Positions 56,741-64,000 of a stretch of 64,000 bases of DNA are shown here, piece by piece. Below the pieces are notes generated by a model. It saw only the letters and a list, made by a program, of their open reading frames with translations, had not been told where the DNA came from and did no database searches. Numbering within the stretch: position 1 is the stretch's first letter; every line of letters begins with the position of its first letter. This DNA comes from CAVPGP01 sp963718065 (GTDB lineage Bacteria > Actinomycetota > Thermoleophilia > Gaiellales > Gaiellaceae), in NCBI GenBank assembly GCA_963718065.1, contig CAVQYE010000003.1:68872-132871 (forward strand), read 5' to 3'. Made by a program: the position numbers and the translations under genes.

Positions 56741-56919
56741 GAGCGCGCCGAAGACGTGCATCTTCCCCGGGTGCGAGCGACCCGCGGTGCCACCTCATGT
56801 GCTGGGTGGACCGCAGCCCTCGTTCTGCGGACCTGGACGAGCACAACGCGCTCACCGCCCACCAGGAGCGCGAGCGGCTCGCTGGCAAGAGCGCGGATGA
56901 GCGAGAGTCGGGCGGATGA
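56733..56919 (+). CDS. Small cysteine-containing protein behind coxE (one frameshift)
   Basis: About 61 residues once one extra G at about 56830 is removed: an N-terminal pair CIFPGCERPAV, a third Cys in PSFC, then a charged helix DLDEHNALTAHQERERLAG. It resembles a mini zinc-finger-like protein. The ATG at 56733 overlaps the end of coxE by 8 nt, so it belongs to the cox operon. A further ATG at 56916 overlaps its stop, but that gene is lost at the junction. The function is unknown. Confidence 0.5.
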
Positions 56920-56935
56920 GCGAATCCTGTGGCCA
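56916..56935. other. Probable assembly junction between two genomes
   Basis: Within about 20 nt the sequence changes from high-GC actinobacterial to AT-rich Bacteroidota-type DNA. The tilS frame on the minus strand is recognisable up to IVWIVGHRI (about 56930) and then runs into antisense of the cox-operon end. The cox-side gene starting at 56916 is cut after a few codons. Confidence 0.88.
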
Positions 56936-58200
56936 ACGATCCAGACAATTTTTTCCCCGGAACATAATAACCATGTATTTTCTTTTATATCAATCGGGAA
57001 TTTATTATCGGTGAAGTAGTCGCTGAGTTTTTTCCTGTGATCTCTTCCGAAAGGATGGAACACATCACCATGCTGCCATTTCCGCAGTGTAAGGGGGAAG
57101 GTGATTTTATGAAGATCAAGATTGGCGACCCTTGGTGAAACATCAACCTGAAAATCGTGATTTTTCAATATTTTTTTCAGGATAAGGTTCAATGGTTTTC
57201 TCAGCCGGGTATTATTTTCAAGGATCTGAAATTCGGTCTTTTCAATTTCACCTTTCTTGATAGATACCAGCGGGGTAATGATGAGGTCATTCCTGTCTTT
57301 GATCAGCCTGTGGGTAGGGGAATAAAACTGTTTTCCGGGTTCTTCATCGAGCGCTTCGCTGACATCTTTAGCCACAGGGTAATTGAACCCGAAAGGGGAA
57401 AGGAATTCGAAAAGATAGGTCGTGACAGGACTGAGTTTTTTAATTTTATCGATGGAAATTGATATTCGTTCCTTATCTTTTCTAACGATGGTCTTCCTCA
57501 CCTTGTCAATGGTATCCCTGAATATTTTTTCCGCTTCCCGGATCCGGTAGATATTTTCAGTGAGTATATTGCTGAAACCCGGGTTTATTTCTGCAAGAAC
57601 AGGGATAAGAGCATGACGGACTTTATTTCTGAGGTATTTAATTTCCTGATTGGATTTGTCTTCGCGATATACCAGCTTATTCTTTTTGATAAATTCTTCT
57701 ATCTCTTCGCGGGATGCAAAAAGCATCGGCCGGATGATTTTGCCCTGTTTTGGCAGGATTCCATGAAACCCGGCAATACCGCTGCTTCTCATCATGTTGA
57801 TAAAGAAGGTTTCGATCTGGTCGTCTTTATGGTGGGCAGTGGCAATATATCCGAACCCTTCTTTTTCAAGGAGTTGCTCAAACCAACCGTATCTCAACTC
57901 CCTTGCTGCCATCTGTACCGATAATCCGTGTTTTTCTGCGTAATCTGTGGTGAAAAATTGATTGATGTAACAAGGTACTTTCAGTTTTTTTGCAAGGCCC
58001 TTCACAAAAGTCTCATCTGCATCCGACTCTTTTCCCCGGAGCAAAAAGTTGCAATGTGCGATTCCAAAATGGAATTTAGCATCGAAAAAGAGACTGCTCA
58101 TAGCTATTGAATCCATCCCTCCACTCACAGCAAGAAGAATACGCTCTCCGGGGAGGAAGAGTTGTTCTCTCTCAATAAAGGTTTTAAAGGACTGAAGCAT
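56927..58200 (-). CDS. tilS: tRNA(Ile)-lysidine synthetase, 3'-truncated at the junction
   Basis: About 424 residues remain. The N-terminal PP-loop ATPase domain shows LLAVSGGMDSIAMSSLFF, then HCNFLLRGKESDADE and ATAHHKDDQIETFF. The substrate-binding middle domain follows, and the C-terminal TilS domain begins LRKWQHGDVFHPFGRDHRKKLSDYF and breaks off after SGEKIVWIVGHRI, where about 15-20 residues (an IDxRF-like end) are missing. It converts C34 of tRNA-Ile(CAU) to lysidine and is essential. The open frame continues to 56689, but that stretch is foreign antisense DNA. The start overlaps no neighbour. Confidence 0.9.
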
Positions 58201-58243
58201 AGAGCAAATATACGAAAATGTTCACCACGGAGGCACTATGGTT

Positions 58244-59632
58244 TTACTGGTTCGTGCCCAGAACAAAATACATATCAAGTTCTCCCTTGTGCTTTGCTTC
58301 AATTTTGCCGCGATATTCAAAACAGAAACCAGGATCATCTTTAATGAATTCAAAAGTGGACTTTGAAATGTTGACTTTCCTAATCTCTCCTTTGTTTTCC
58401 ATGCAGGCAGCAGTATTTACCGTATCGCCCCATATGTCGTACTGGAATTTTTTCACCCCGACAATTCCTGCAACTATAGGGCCGGTATGGATGCCAAGTC
58501 TCATTTCAAATGCCGGATAGCCTTGTGATTCCCGTTCCTGCTTATGCCTTGTGATGAATTCCTGCATTTCCAGGCCTGCCTTGACGGTGTTTGTTACGGA
58601 TTCCGGAAAATGTACGGGTAATCCGCCTGCTGCCATATATGAATCTCCTATGGTTTTTATTTTTTCTATACCGTATTTTCCAATGATATCATCAAAAGCT
58701 TCGAAACAAACATTGATCTCGGTAAGCAATTCCTGGGCTGAAAGTTTTTCGGAGGTGCGGGTGAAGTCTTCGAAATCGGTAAAGAGTACACTGACTTCCT
58801 CGAAATGCTTTGCATCGGCTTTTCCTTTTTCCTTGAGTTCCCTGGCAATTTCTGCAGGAAGTATATTGAGCAGCAGAATTTCTGAACGTTCTTTTTCTTT
58901 ATTGATTATGGCTGCCGACATCCTTATATATCGTAACCTGCTCCATAATCCACCGGCCAGCAACAGGAATGCTAATCCGGTAAATAAAAATATATTTCGC
59001 TGATTGCTTTTTGTACGAAGGGTTTCCCTGAATGCAATTTCCCGCAAAAGCTTTTCTTTTTCGTTTGAAAGGCTATCTGCAAGCCGTTTTTTATCAACCG
59101 CAAATTGCATTTGAATTTCCGTTGTTTTTTTTGCATTCTCACTGTTTAATAAACTGTCTTTGAAAGTAACGTACATTTTGTAATTTTCCAATGACCGTTT
59201 AAAATCACCTTGAATACTGTCTAGCTTTGACAAAGACAAATAGCATTCGGTAACATATTTAAGGTTTCCAGTCTGTTTGGCAAGAGATAAACCCTGATTC
59301 AGATACCTGAATGCCTCACTGCTTTTTTTGAGCTGAAAGTAATCAAATCCGGCACCGCTGAAAGATGAAACCATGTTATCCTTATCATCGATTTCTTCTG
59401 CGATTTTTAAGGCAGCCAGGTGATTTTTCAATGCTTCGGGATGGTTGCCTTGTTTAAAATAAATCTGTCCGATGTTGTTAAAAGCAATGGATTTTTGTTT
59501 CAGTATTTTTAATTTACCGGCTGGTTTTTCAGAAGTGTAAAGCAGGGAGTCGATTTTTTGATGTCCATTCTTTTGTGTAAAGGATAACTCCGTCATGGTT
59601 ACCATAATGACAAGGAGGATTATTTTTTTCAT
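58244..59632 (-). CDS. TPR-containing class III adenylate/guanylate cyclase
   Basis: About 462 residues. A signal peptide (MKKIILLVIMVTMTELSF) is followed by tetratricopeptide repeats (AFNNIGQIYFKQGNHPEALKNH, AFRYLNQGLSLAKQTGNLKYV), a membrane helix (IFLFTGLAFLLLAGGLW), a short coiled coil (NKEKERSEILLLNILPAEIARELKEKG) and the cyclase catalytic domain: metal Asp in VLFTDFEDFTRTS, KTIGDSYMAAGGLP and FQYDIWGDTVNTAACME. It would make cAMP or cGMP in response to something bound outside the membrane. The layout is common in Bacteroidota. An ATG 11 codons upstream is less likely as start. Confidence 0.88.
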   Translation of the reverse strand: MKKIILLVIMVTMTELSFTQKNGHQKIDSLLYTSEKPAGKLKILKQKSIAFNNIGQIYFKQGNHPEALKNHLAALKIAEEIDDKDNMVSSFSGAGFDYFQLKKSSEAFRYLNQGLSLAKQTGNLKYVTECYLSLSKLDSIQGDFKRSLENYKMYVTFKDSLLNSENAKKTTEIQMQFAVDKKRLADSLSNEKEKLLREIAFRETLRTKSNQRNIFLFTGLAFLLLAGGLWSRLRYIRMSAAIINKEKERSEILLLNILPAEIARELKEKGKADAKHFEEVSVLFTDFEDFTRTSEKLSAQELLTEINVCFEAFDDIIGKYGIEKIKTIGDSYMAAGGLPVHFPESVTNTVKAGLEMQEFITRHKQERESQGYPAFEMRLGIHTGPIVAGIVGVKKFQYDIWGDTVNTAACMENKGEIRKVNISKSTFEFIKDDPGFCFEYRGKIEAKHKGELDMYFVLGTNQ

Positions 59633-59673
59633 TGATTGTCCATTTTTTATGATGGTAAAATCCATTTTTTATT

Positions 59674-59787
59674 TTACATCAAATAGTCAGAAGCAGGACT
59701 GCCAAAAACGGCACATCCTACAACAACTGTAAAAATGATAAACAGTGAAAGATTTTTTGTATGAATTACTTTGTGAAAAGAACGCAT
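59674..59787 (-). CDS. 37-residue putative membrane peptide
   Basis: A short frame reading MRSFHKVIHTKN, a hydrophobic helix LSLFIIFTVVVGCAVFG and SPASDYLM, stopping 8 nt before an ATG in the cyclase leader. A TATCTTTG promoter element lies 38 nt upstream (59825-59832). The basic start and single helix suggest a membrane peptide or leader of the cyclase operon. It has no known family, so it remains tentative. Confidence 0.4.
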   Translation of the reverse strand: MRSFHKVIHTKNLSLFIIFTVVVGCAVFGSPASDYLM

Positions 59788-60056
59788 AATACAATAATCA
59801 ATTATAATTTAGACTAAATAAATACAAAGATAGCCATAATTGTCAATTATTTTCCGGGAATTAACATTAATTAAGAAAATAGTTATATAAATTTTAGGGC
59901 GGAAGGGGCAAGAGTGTAATAGGGCAGTAGCTATGGAAACCAAATGCATAAAAAGTTAAAAAACGTGATGAGACAGTCCCTAAATTGAAAAACCCTTGCA
60001 AATGAATTATTTGAAAGAGTTTTTTAATGGAAATATTTTTTTCAGATGAACAAATT
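59788..60056. other. AT-rich intergenic region
   Basis: No gene is seen in these 270 nt. The segment contains the promoter element at 59825-59832 and otherwise AT-rich sequence with scattered short inverted repeats. Confidence 0.45.
59825..59832 (-). promoter_or_regulatory. Bacteroidota -7 promoter element (TATCTTTG)
   Basis: TATCTTTG on the minus strand matches TAnnTTTG. It lies upstream of the small peptide and cyclase. No clear -33 TTTG is found at the right distance. Confidence 0.5.
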
Positions 60057-60443
60057 TTAATCGTTGAAATCGGCTTCTGGCGGGGTTGTGGGGGCAAGAA
60101 ATTCAATAACAGATGGACTTATGGATTCGGTATCATTGTCAAATGAAGCTTCTGCCGGCGTGGTGGGCGCAAGATTGATTTCTGTTGTTGTGGCTTCATC
60201 AGAAAAGGTGGCTTCGTCAGGTGTATTGGGTGCAAGTGAAATGAGTTCATTTAACAGGATGTCTTTTTGAGTTGACGAGGCATTATTGTTGCAGATTACA
60301 CATATTGAAGGATTGTTGAAATGCTCGATCCCGATTGGATTGGCTGCAAAAATAAAATTTATTTGCAGGCTTAATATTTCGAAAATAATCTGAATTATTC
60401 TTATTGCTTTCGGCTTGTTTTTTATCGCTTTCATGGCATTCAT
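60057..60443 (-). CDS. Hypothetical exported peptide with LAPTTPxEAxF repeats
   Basis: A 128-residue protein. The N-terminal 35 residues are basic then hydrophobic (IIQIIFEILSLQINFIFAA), a likely signal or anchor. Three repeats follow: LAPNTPDEATFSDE, LAPTTPAEASFDND and LAPTTPPEADFND, separated by 5-14 residues. The two cysteines in ICVICNNN may pair. A TAGTTTTG promoter element lies 32 nt upstream. I know no family; similar Pro-Glu-Ala-x-Phe repeats occur in small secreted Bacteroidota proteins. Confidence 0.6.
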   Translation of the reverse strand: MNAMKAIKNKPKAIRIIQIIFEILSLQINFIFAANPIGIEHFNNPSICVICNNNASSTQKDILLNELISLAPNTPDEATFSDEATTTEINLAPTTPAEASFDNDTESISPSVIEFLAPTTPPEADFND

Positions 60444-60474
60444 TTTTAAGGTTAATCCATTATTTTTGACTTAG

Positions 60475-60482
60475 CAAAACTA
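60475..60482 (-). promoter_or_regulatory. Bacteroidota -7 promoter element (TAGTTTTG)
   Basis: TAGTTTTG (TAnnTTTG) on the minus strand, with a TTTT about 19 nt further upstream, 32 nt before the repeat-peptide ATG. Confidence 0.5.
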
Positions 60483-60616
60483 CAACCATTGCATGAGCGG
60501 GAAAAGAGCTGAAATGCCTTATCTTGTTGTGGATTTAACGGGTTTTGAATGCGTATTTCTACGGGTCGGGTTTCATAACCCTGTCTTCTGAAGGTAAGTT
60601 TGCGACTTTGTGAATG

Positions 60617-61656
60617 TCAGTTGATCTCCCAGGTATCTCCTGAATTCAGCAGATCATCTACATTTTTAATCTTGGAATTTTCCTTTGCAAACTTGATCTG
60701 CTCTTCAACAAGGTCATCATAAGTGGGGAACATGGCAGCACGTATAACGCCAAAAACCATCGGAAAATTAGGCGGTGCAAGCTTTGCAAGCATGGTATGG
60801 ATCCCGGGATCCTGATCATAGGCATCATGAACAAGAAGGTCATCGATGGTGATGCCATCCTTGCCAATCTCTACAACCTCAAGCCTGGTTCCGTTAAGGT
60901 GAAGACCTTTTTCATGTTGCTTGCCAAAAACCATGGGTTCTCCGTTTTTCAGAATAAGCATTGCATCATCCCGGACTTCTTTATCGATGACATCAGCATG
61001 GGCTTTGTCGGCAAAAATGATGCAATTCTGCATGATCTCAATGATCGAAGTTCCATCGTGCTTGGCCGATTCGAACATTGCTTCAGTCATCAGGTTGATA
61101 TTGTTATCGGGAACCCTTGCGAAAAATGTTCCCTGAGCACCCATTACCAATTCCCCGACAGTGAAAGGATGTTCAATGGTTCCCTGGGAGATGTCTTTGT
61201 GACTTTTCCCATGGGGGTGGTAGGTGAATACTGGCCTTTGGTAAGACCATAGATCTGGTTGTTAAAAAGCAGGATATTGACATCTACATTACGCCGGATG
61301 ATATGGATGAAATGATTGCCGCCGATAGCAAGTGAGTCTCCGTCACCGGTTGCGATCCATACGCTCAGGCGTGGATTTGCAACCTTAACTCCGGTACCAA
61401 TTGCTGCGGCACGACCATGAATCCCATGAATGCCGTAAGTATTCACATAATATGGGAAACGGGATGAACACCCGATACCGGATACCATGCAGAAATTTTC
61501 TTTCTTATAACCGATTTTCGGGAATACCCTTTCAACAGCAGCCAGGATGGCATGTGCTCCGCAACCGGCACACCATTTTACCATCTGATCACTGGAAAAA
61601 TCGGTCTTGGTCAATTGAACCGTTGAACGTTCAATGGTTTTATTTATGAAATCCAT
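60617..61656 (-). CDS. korB: 2-oxoglutarate:ferredoxin oxidoreductase, beta subunit (one frameshift)
   Basis: About 347 residues. The cysteines are in VKWCAGCGAHAIL, GIGCSSRFPYY and EIMQNCIIF. The TPP motif is GDGDSLAIGGNHFIHIIRRN with LLFNNQIYGLTKGQYSPTT. A frame change at about 61188 is mended by one missing C in a C run (TSPQGTIEHPFTVGELVMGAQ), probably a sequencing error. It is encoded 2 nt after korA. It is the TPP-binding half of the enzyme linking 2-oxoglutarate and succinyl-CoA with ferredoxin. Confidence 0.93.
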
Positions 61657-61658
61657 TT

Positions 61659-63509
61659 CTATTTCTCCTCAAGAAGTTGGTTAAATTTATCAGTTAATTC
61701 AGTAATCAAAAAGGGCAGTCCCTGTATTTTATTAAACTGGTGATACGTTGAACCGGGATGTTTCATCCGTAAATAATTGACGAACTGACCGCTGTTCAGT
61801 TCACATACCACTATTTTTTTAAAGCCTTTCAGGATGTCTCCGGTATTTTTTGGCAATGGCATAATATAATGGAAATGCGCGTGACTTACTTTTTTTCCTT
61901 CCTTTTGCAATTCCTTAATAGCAGAATGGACAGAACCATACGTGCCTCCCCAACTGATAACAAGAAGGTCTCCAGTCTGTTTTCCATCGACTTCCTGCAT
62001 CGGAATAAAATCGGCGACTTTTTCAACTTTAGCGGCCCGTAATTCAGTCATTCTCTGATGATTCAATGGGTCCATTGAAACGACCCCGGTAATGTCTTCC
62101 TTTTCGAGTCCACCGATCCTGTGCCGCAAGCCTTCTGTACCGGGTATTGCCCATTTCCTGACAAGTGTCTTAACATTTCTCCGGTATGGTTTATATTCAG
62201 GGTCATTTGCTTCAGCAATGGGAGGGTTGATGGCCGGCAAATTCTTCATTTTAGGAATTTTGAATAATGCTGATCCGAATCCAAGATAACCATCAGTTAA
62301 CAGGATACATGGAGTCATGTGTTCCATAGAGAGTTTGGCAGCCATGTAGGCATAATGAAAACAATTGTCGGATGAGGATGCTGCGATGACAAGTACCGGG
62401 CATTCTCCATTGCGACCAAAAAGTGCCTGGTAAAGATCCGACTGTTCAGATTTTGTGGGTAATCCGGTAGATGGCCCCCCACGTTGTACGTCGACAATGA
62501 TCAGAGGCAGTTCTGTTATAACAGCAAGGCCAATGGCTTCGCTCTTTAATGAAAGGCCTGGTCCGGAAGTAGTGGTACAAGCCATTGCCCCGGTATAGCT
62601 GGCGCCGATGGCTGAACAAATTCCTGCGATCTCATCTTCCGCCTGGAATACTCTTGCTCCAAGGGATTTATGTTTTGAAAGTTCCATCAGGATTTCAGTA
62701 GCCGGAGTGATGGGATAAGAACCAAGGAACAAAGGGCGGCCTGATTTCTCAGAAGCAGCCAATAATCCCCATGCCGTTGCAACATTTCCCGTGATATTAC
62801 GGTATCGGCCTTTTTCCATTTTAGCAGCAGAAACCTGGATCACGGATTCCAGTGCCTCGATGGTTTCTGCATAGTTATAACCTGCCTGCAGAACAACCTT
62901 GTTGATTTCAACAAGGCTCTTGTCTTTTTTAAATTTCTGTTCAATATATTTGAAAGATGATTTCAGGTCACGGTTGAAAATAAAATATAGCATGCCGAGA
63001 GCAAACATGTTCTTGCTTCTTTCTGCCGTTTTATTCTCTATGCCCATGTCTTTCAGGCTTTCCTTTGTAAGCAGGTTGATTGGCGCTTTGATCATATTGA
63101 AACTGTCAAGCGAATTATCGGAAAGGGGATCCGCCTTATATCCGGCTTTTTCAATCGATTTGCTGTCAAAGGCATCGGTATCAACAAGGATTGTAGCGCC
63201 TTTCTTGGCCCATTTAAGATTGGATTTCAAAGAAGCTGGATTCATTGCGATGAGCACGTCAACGAGATCTCCTGTTGTGAATATCTTTTCACTTCCCATG
63301 TGAACCTGAAATCCTGAAACACCGGCAACCGTATTTTGCGGGGCACGGATCTCAGCGGGGAAATCAGGGAATGTTGCCAGGTCGTTTCCGGCAATGGCAG
63401 CGGTGTCAGAAAACAATGCGCCGGTGAACTGCATCCCGTCGCCGGAATCACCAACAAACTTAACCACTACAGATTCCCGTTCAATTACAGATCTTTTTTT
63501 CTTGGTCAT
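61659..63509 (-). CDS. korA: 2-oxoglutarate:ferredoxin oxidoreductase, alpha (fused gamma-alpha) subunit
   Basis: A 616-residue protein. The N-terminal gamma domain (VVKFVGDSGDGMQFTGALFSDTAA, FPDFPAEIRAPQNTVAGVSGFQ) is followed by the alpha domain (GSYPITPATEILMELSKHKS, VFQAEDEIAGICSAIGASY, TTTSGPGLSLKSEAIGLA). It is a typical Bacteroidota KorA. It is homologous to, but clearly diverged from, the korA at 4843 in the other half of the window. A TAACTTTG promoter element lies upstream. The ferredoxin gene that diverges from it may encode its electron carrier. Confidence 0.95.
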   Translation of the reverse strand: MTKKKRSVIERESVVVKFVGDSGDGMQFTGALFSDTAAIAGNDLATFPDFPAEIRAPQNTVAGVSGFQVHMGSEKIFTTGDLVDVLIAMNPASLKSNLKWAKKGATILVDTDAFDSKSIEKAGYKADPLSDNSLDSFNMIKAPINLLTKESLKDMGIENKTAERSKNMFALGMLYFIFNRDLKSSFKYIEQKFKKDKSLVEINKVVLQAGYNYAETIEALESVIQVSAAKMEKGRYRNITGNVATAWGLLAASEKSGRPLFLGSYPITPATEILMELSKHKSLGARVFQAEDEIAGICSAIGASYTGAMACTTTSGPGLSLKSEAIGLAVITELPLIIVDVQRGGPSTGLPTKSEQSDLYQALFGRNGECPVLVIAASSSDNCFHYAYMAAKLSMEHMTPCILLTDGYLGFGSALFKIPKMKNLPAINPPIAEANDPEYKPYRRNVKTLVRKWAIPGTEGLRHRIGGLEKEDITGVVSMDPLNHQRMTELRAAKVEKVADFIPMQEVDGKQTGDLLVISWGGTYGSVHSAIKELQKEGKKVSHAHFHYIMPLPKNTGDILKGFKKIVVCELNSGQFVNYLRMKHPGSTYHQFNKIQGLPFLITELTDKFNQLLEEK

Positions 63510-63532
63510 AATTTGAGTATATTTAGGGTTTG

Positions 63533-63540
63533 CAAAGTTA
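63533..63540 (-). promoter_or_regulatory. Bacteroidota -7 promoter element (TAACTTTG) of korAB
   Basis: TAACTTTG (TAnnTTTG) on the minus strand, 23 nt upstream of the korA ATG. Confidence 0.6.
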
Positions 63541-63581
63541 CCTATTTCGGGATTATTATAAAAGAGTTTGAGGTTTTATTT

Positions 63582-63710
63582 TCGTTGTTCGCCTTTCGCC
63601 TTTGGCCATTCGTTATTTGCTTAAAGTTTGAACTTCAATTTATGATGCTAAAGTCAAAAAACGAACAGCGAATGGCGAATAGCAAGCAGCGAAAGTCGAA
63701 AGTCGAAAGG
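63582..63710. repeat. Degenerate inverted repeat between korA and the ferredoxin gene
   Basis: The left arm (about 63582-63622) and right arm (about 63661-63710) contain short motifs that repeat within the arm (CGCCTTTCGCCTTT; CGAAAGTCGAAAG) and pair across it, for example GCCATTCG (63605-63612) with CGAATGGC (63669-63676). The 313-nt gap between the divergent genes has no coding potential otherwise. Confidence 0.5.
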
Positions 63711-63732
63711 GTGTTAAGTTTTTCACAGAAAA

Positions 63733-63761
63733 TTTGCAATTCTTAAAAATTTGTATCTTTG
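63733..63761 (+). promoter_or_regulatory. Bacteroidota promoter of the ferredoxin gene
   Basis: TTTG (63733-63736), 17 nt, then TATCTTTG (63754-63761) match the -33/-7 consensus TTTG / TAnnTTTG. The ATG follows 61 nt later. Confidence 0.7.
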
Positions 63762-63822
63762 CAAATCAGATTTATTCATTAACCCTGCCGGCAATTTTTC
63801 CGGTATAAATAAAAAGTGTATC

Positions 63823-63990
63823 ATGGCTTACAAAATAAATGATGATTGTACTGCTTGCGGCTCCTGCATCGATGAGTGTCCCGTTGAAGCAATTAAGGAA
63901 GGTGATATTTACGTGATTGATCCTGAGGTTTGCACTGATTGTGGCGCTTGCGCTGATGTTTGCCCTGTTGAAGCAATTCACCCGGAGTAA
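63823..63990 (+). CDS. 2[4Fe-4S] ferredoxin
   Basis: A 55-residue clostridial-type ferredoxin. The two cluster motifs are CTACGSCIDECP and CTDCGACADVCP, each CxxCxxCxxxCP, with internal twofold symmetry (PVEAI repeated after each). The ATG at 63823 begins MAYKIN, the usual start; the frame is open further upstream but without a fitting start. It is probably the electron acceptor for the divergently encoded KorAB. Confidence 0.95.
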   Translation: MAYKINDDCTACGSCIDECPVEAIKEGDIYVIDPEVCTDCGACADVCPVEAIHPE

Positions 63991-64000
63991 GTAACCTGTA

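Noticed and set aside
56689..56926. Extension of the tilS frame into the high-GC region
   Set aside because: The translation there is antisense to coxE and the small Cys protein and has no similarity to the TilS C-terminus.
56916..64000. Horizontal transfer of a Bacteroidota segment into an actinobacterium
   Set aside because: The segment carries housekeeping genes with native Bacteroidota promoters, no mobile element or tRNA lies at the border, and genes of both sides are truncated at the same point.

Overview
The window looks like two unrelated genomes joined at about position 56,925. Positions 1 to about 56,925 are very GC-rich (roughly 70% by eye) and carry actinobacterial-type genes: a form I CO dehydrogenase cluster, a UgpC-type sugar ABC transporter operon, many GTG/TTG starts and many apparently leaderless genes. 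This fits a high-GC soil actinobacterium, plausibly of the Thermoleophilia/Gaiellales kind, although no marker gene here proves the class. Positions from about 56,925 to 64,000 are AT-rich with Bacteroidota-type promoters (TTTG / TAnnTTTG) and Bacteroidota-type tilS, korAB and ferredoxin. The tilS gene is cut inside its C-terminal domain exactly where the composition changes, and the high-GC DNA beyond it does not code on that strand. The join is best read as an assembly chimera, and the two parts should not be interpreted as one organism.

Layout of the high-GC part. 1-8 kb: the end of an O-antigen ligase-like gene, a palindromic repeat cluster, an ankyrin protein, a badly broken DEAD-box helicase, a DUF1361 membrane protein, korAB (2-oxoacid:ferredoxin oxidoreductase) and an AAA ATPase remnant. 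8-13.5 kb: a secreted DUF6351 protein, a lower-GC reverse transcriptase of the abortive-infection/unknown-group type, DUF3311 and a fatty acid desaturase. 13.6-21 kb: a GH13 glucosidase, a GNAT protein, a hydrolase-LuxR fusion, purU, a REP-like doublet with its RAYT transposase, a haloalkane dehalogenase and a small RTX-type protein. 21-34.6 kb, minus strand: a two-component system, then an operon UgpC / solute-binding protein / MalF / MalG / GH15 / flavoprotein / beta-helix protein / DUF4032, then MarR-MFS. A second copy of the REP-like doublet sits in frame inside the flavoprotein gene. 34.8-41.6 kb: an M29 aminopeptidase and an AAA ATPase divergent from one palindromic -10 element, an FMN alpha-hydroxyacid oxidase, typA and a 1-Cys peroxiredoxin.

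The most notable region is 42.6-56.9 kb, a single-strand run: ferritin-like protein, HTH-Mop regulator, modABC (molybdate uptake), six membrane-protein genes of unknown function whose last five are joined by ATGA overlaps, coxMSL (AYRCSFR motif of form I CO dehydrogenase), an XdhC-YHS maturation protein, coxD, coxE and a small Cys protein. Molybdate import, cofactor insertion and a membrane module appear to be packaged with the CO-oxidising enzyme. The membrane module is the best candidate here for an undescribed system.

The AT-rich part reads: truncated tilS, a TPR adenylate/guanylate cyclase, a 37-residue peptide, a peptide with LAPTTP repeats, korB and korA (minus strand), and a 2[4Fe-4S] ferredoxin (plus strand).

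Single-base frameshifts occur in at least 17 genes in both parts, including housekeeping genes. Several map to homopolymers or one extra base that restores a perfect family match. I treat most of them as sequencing indels rather than biology.
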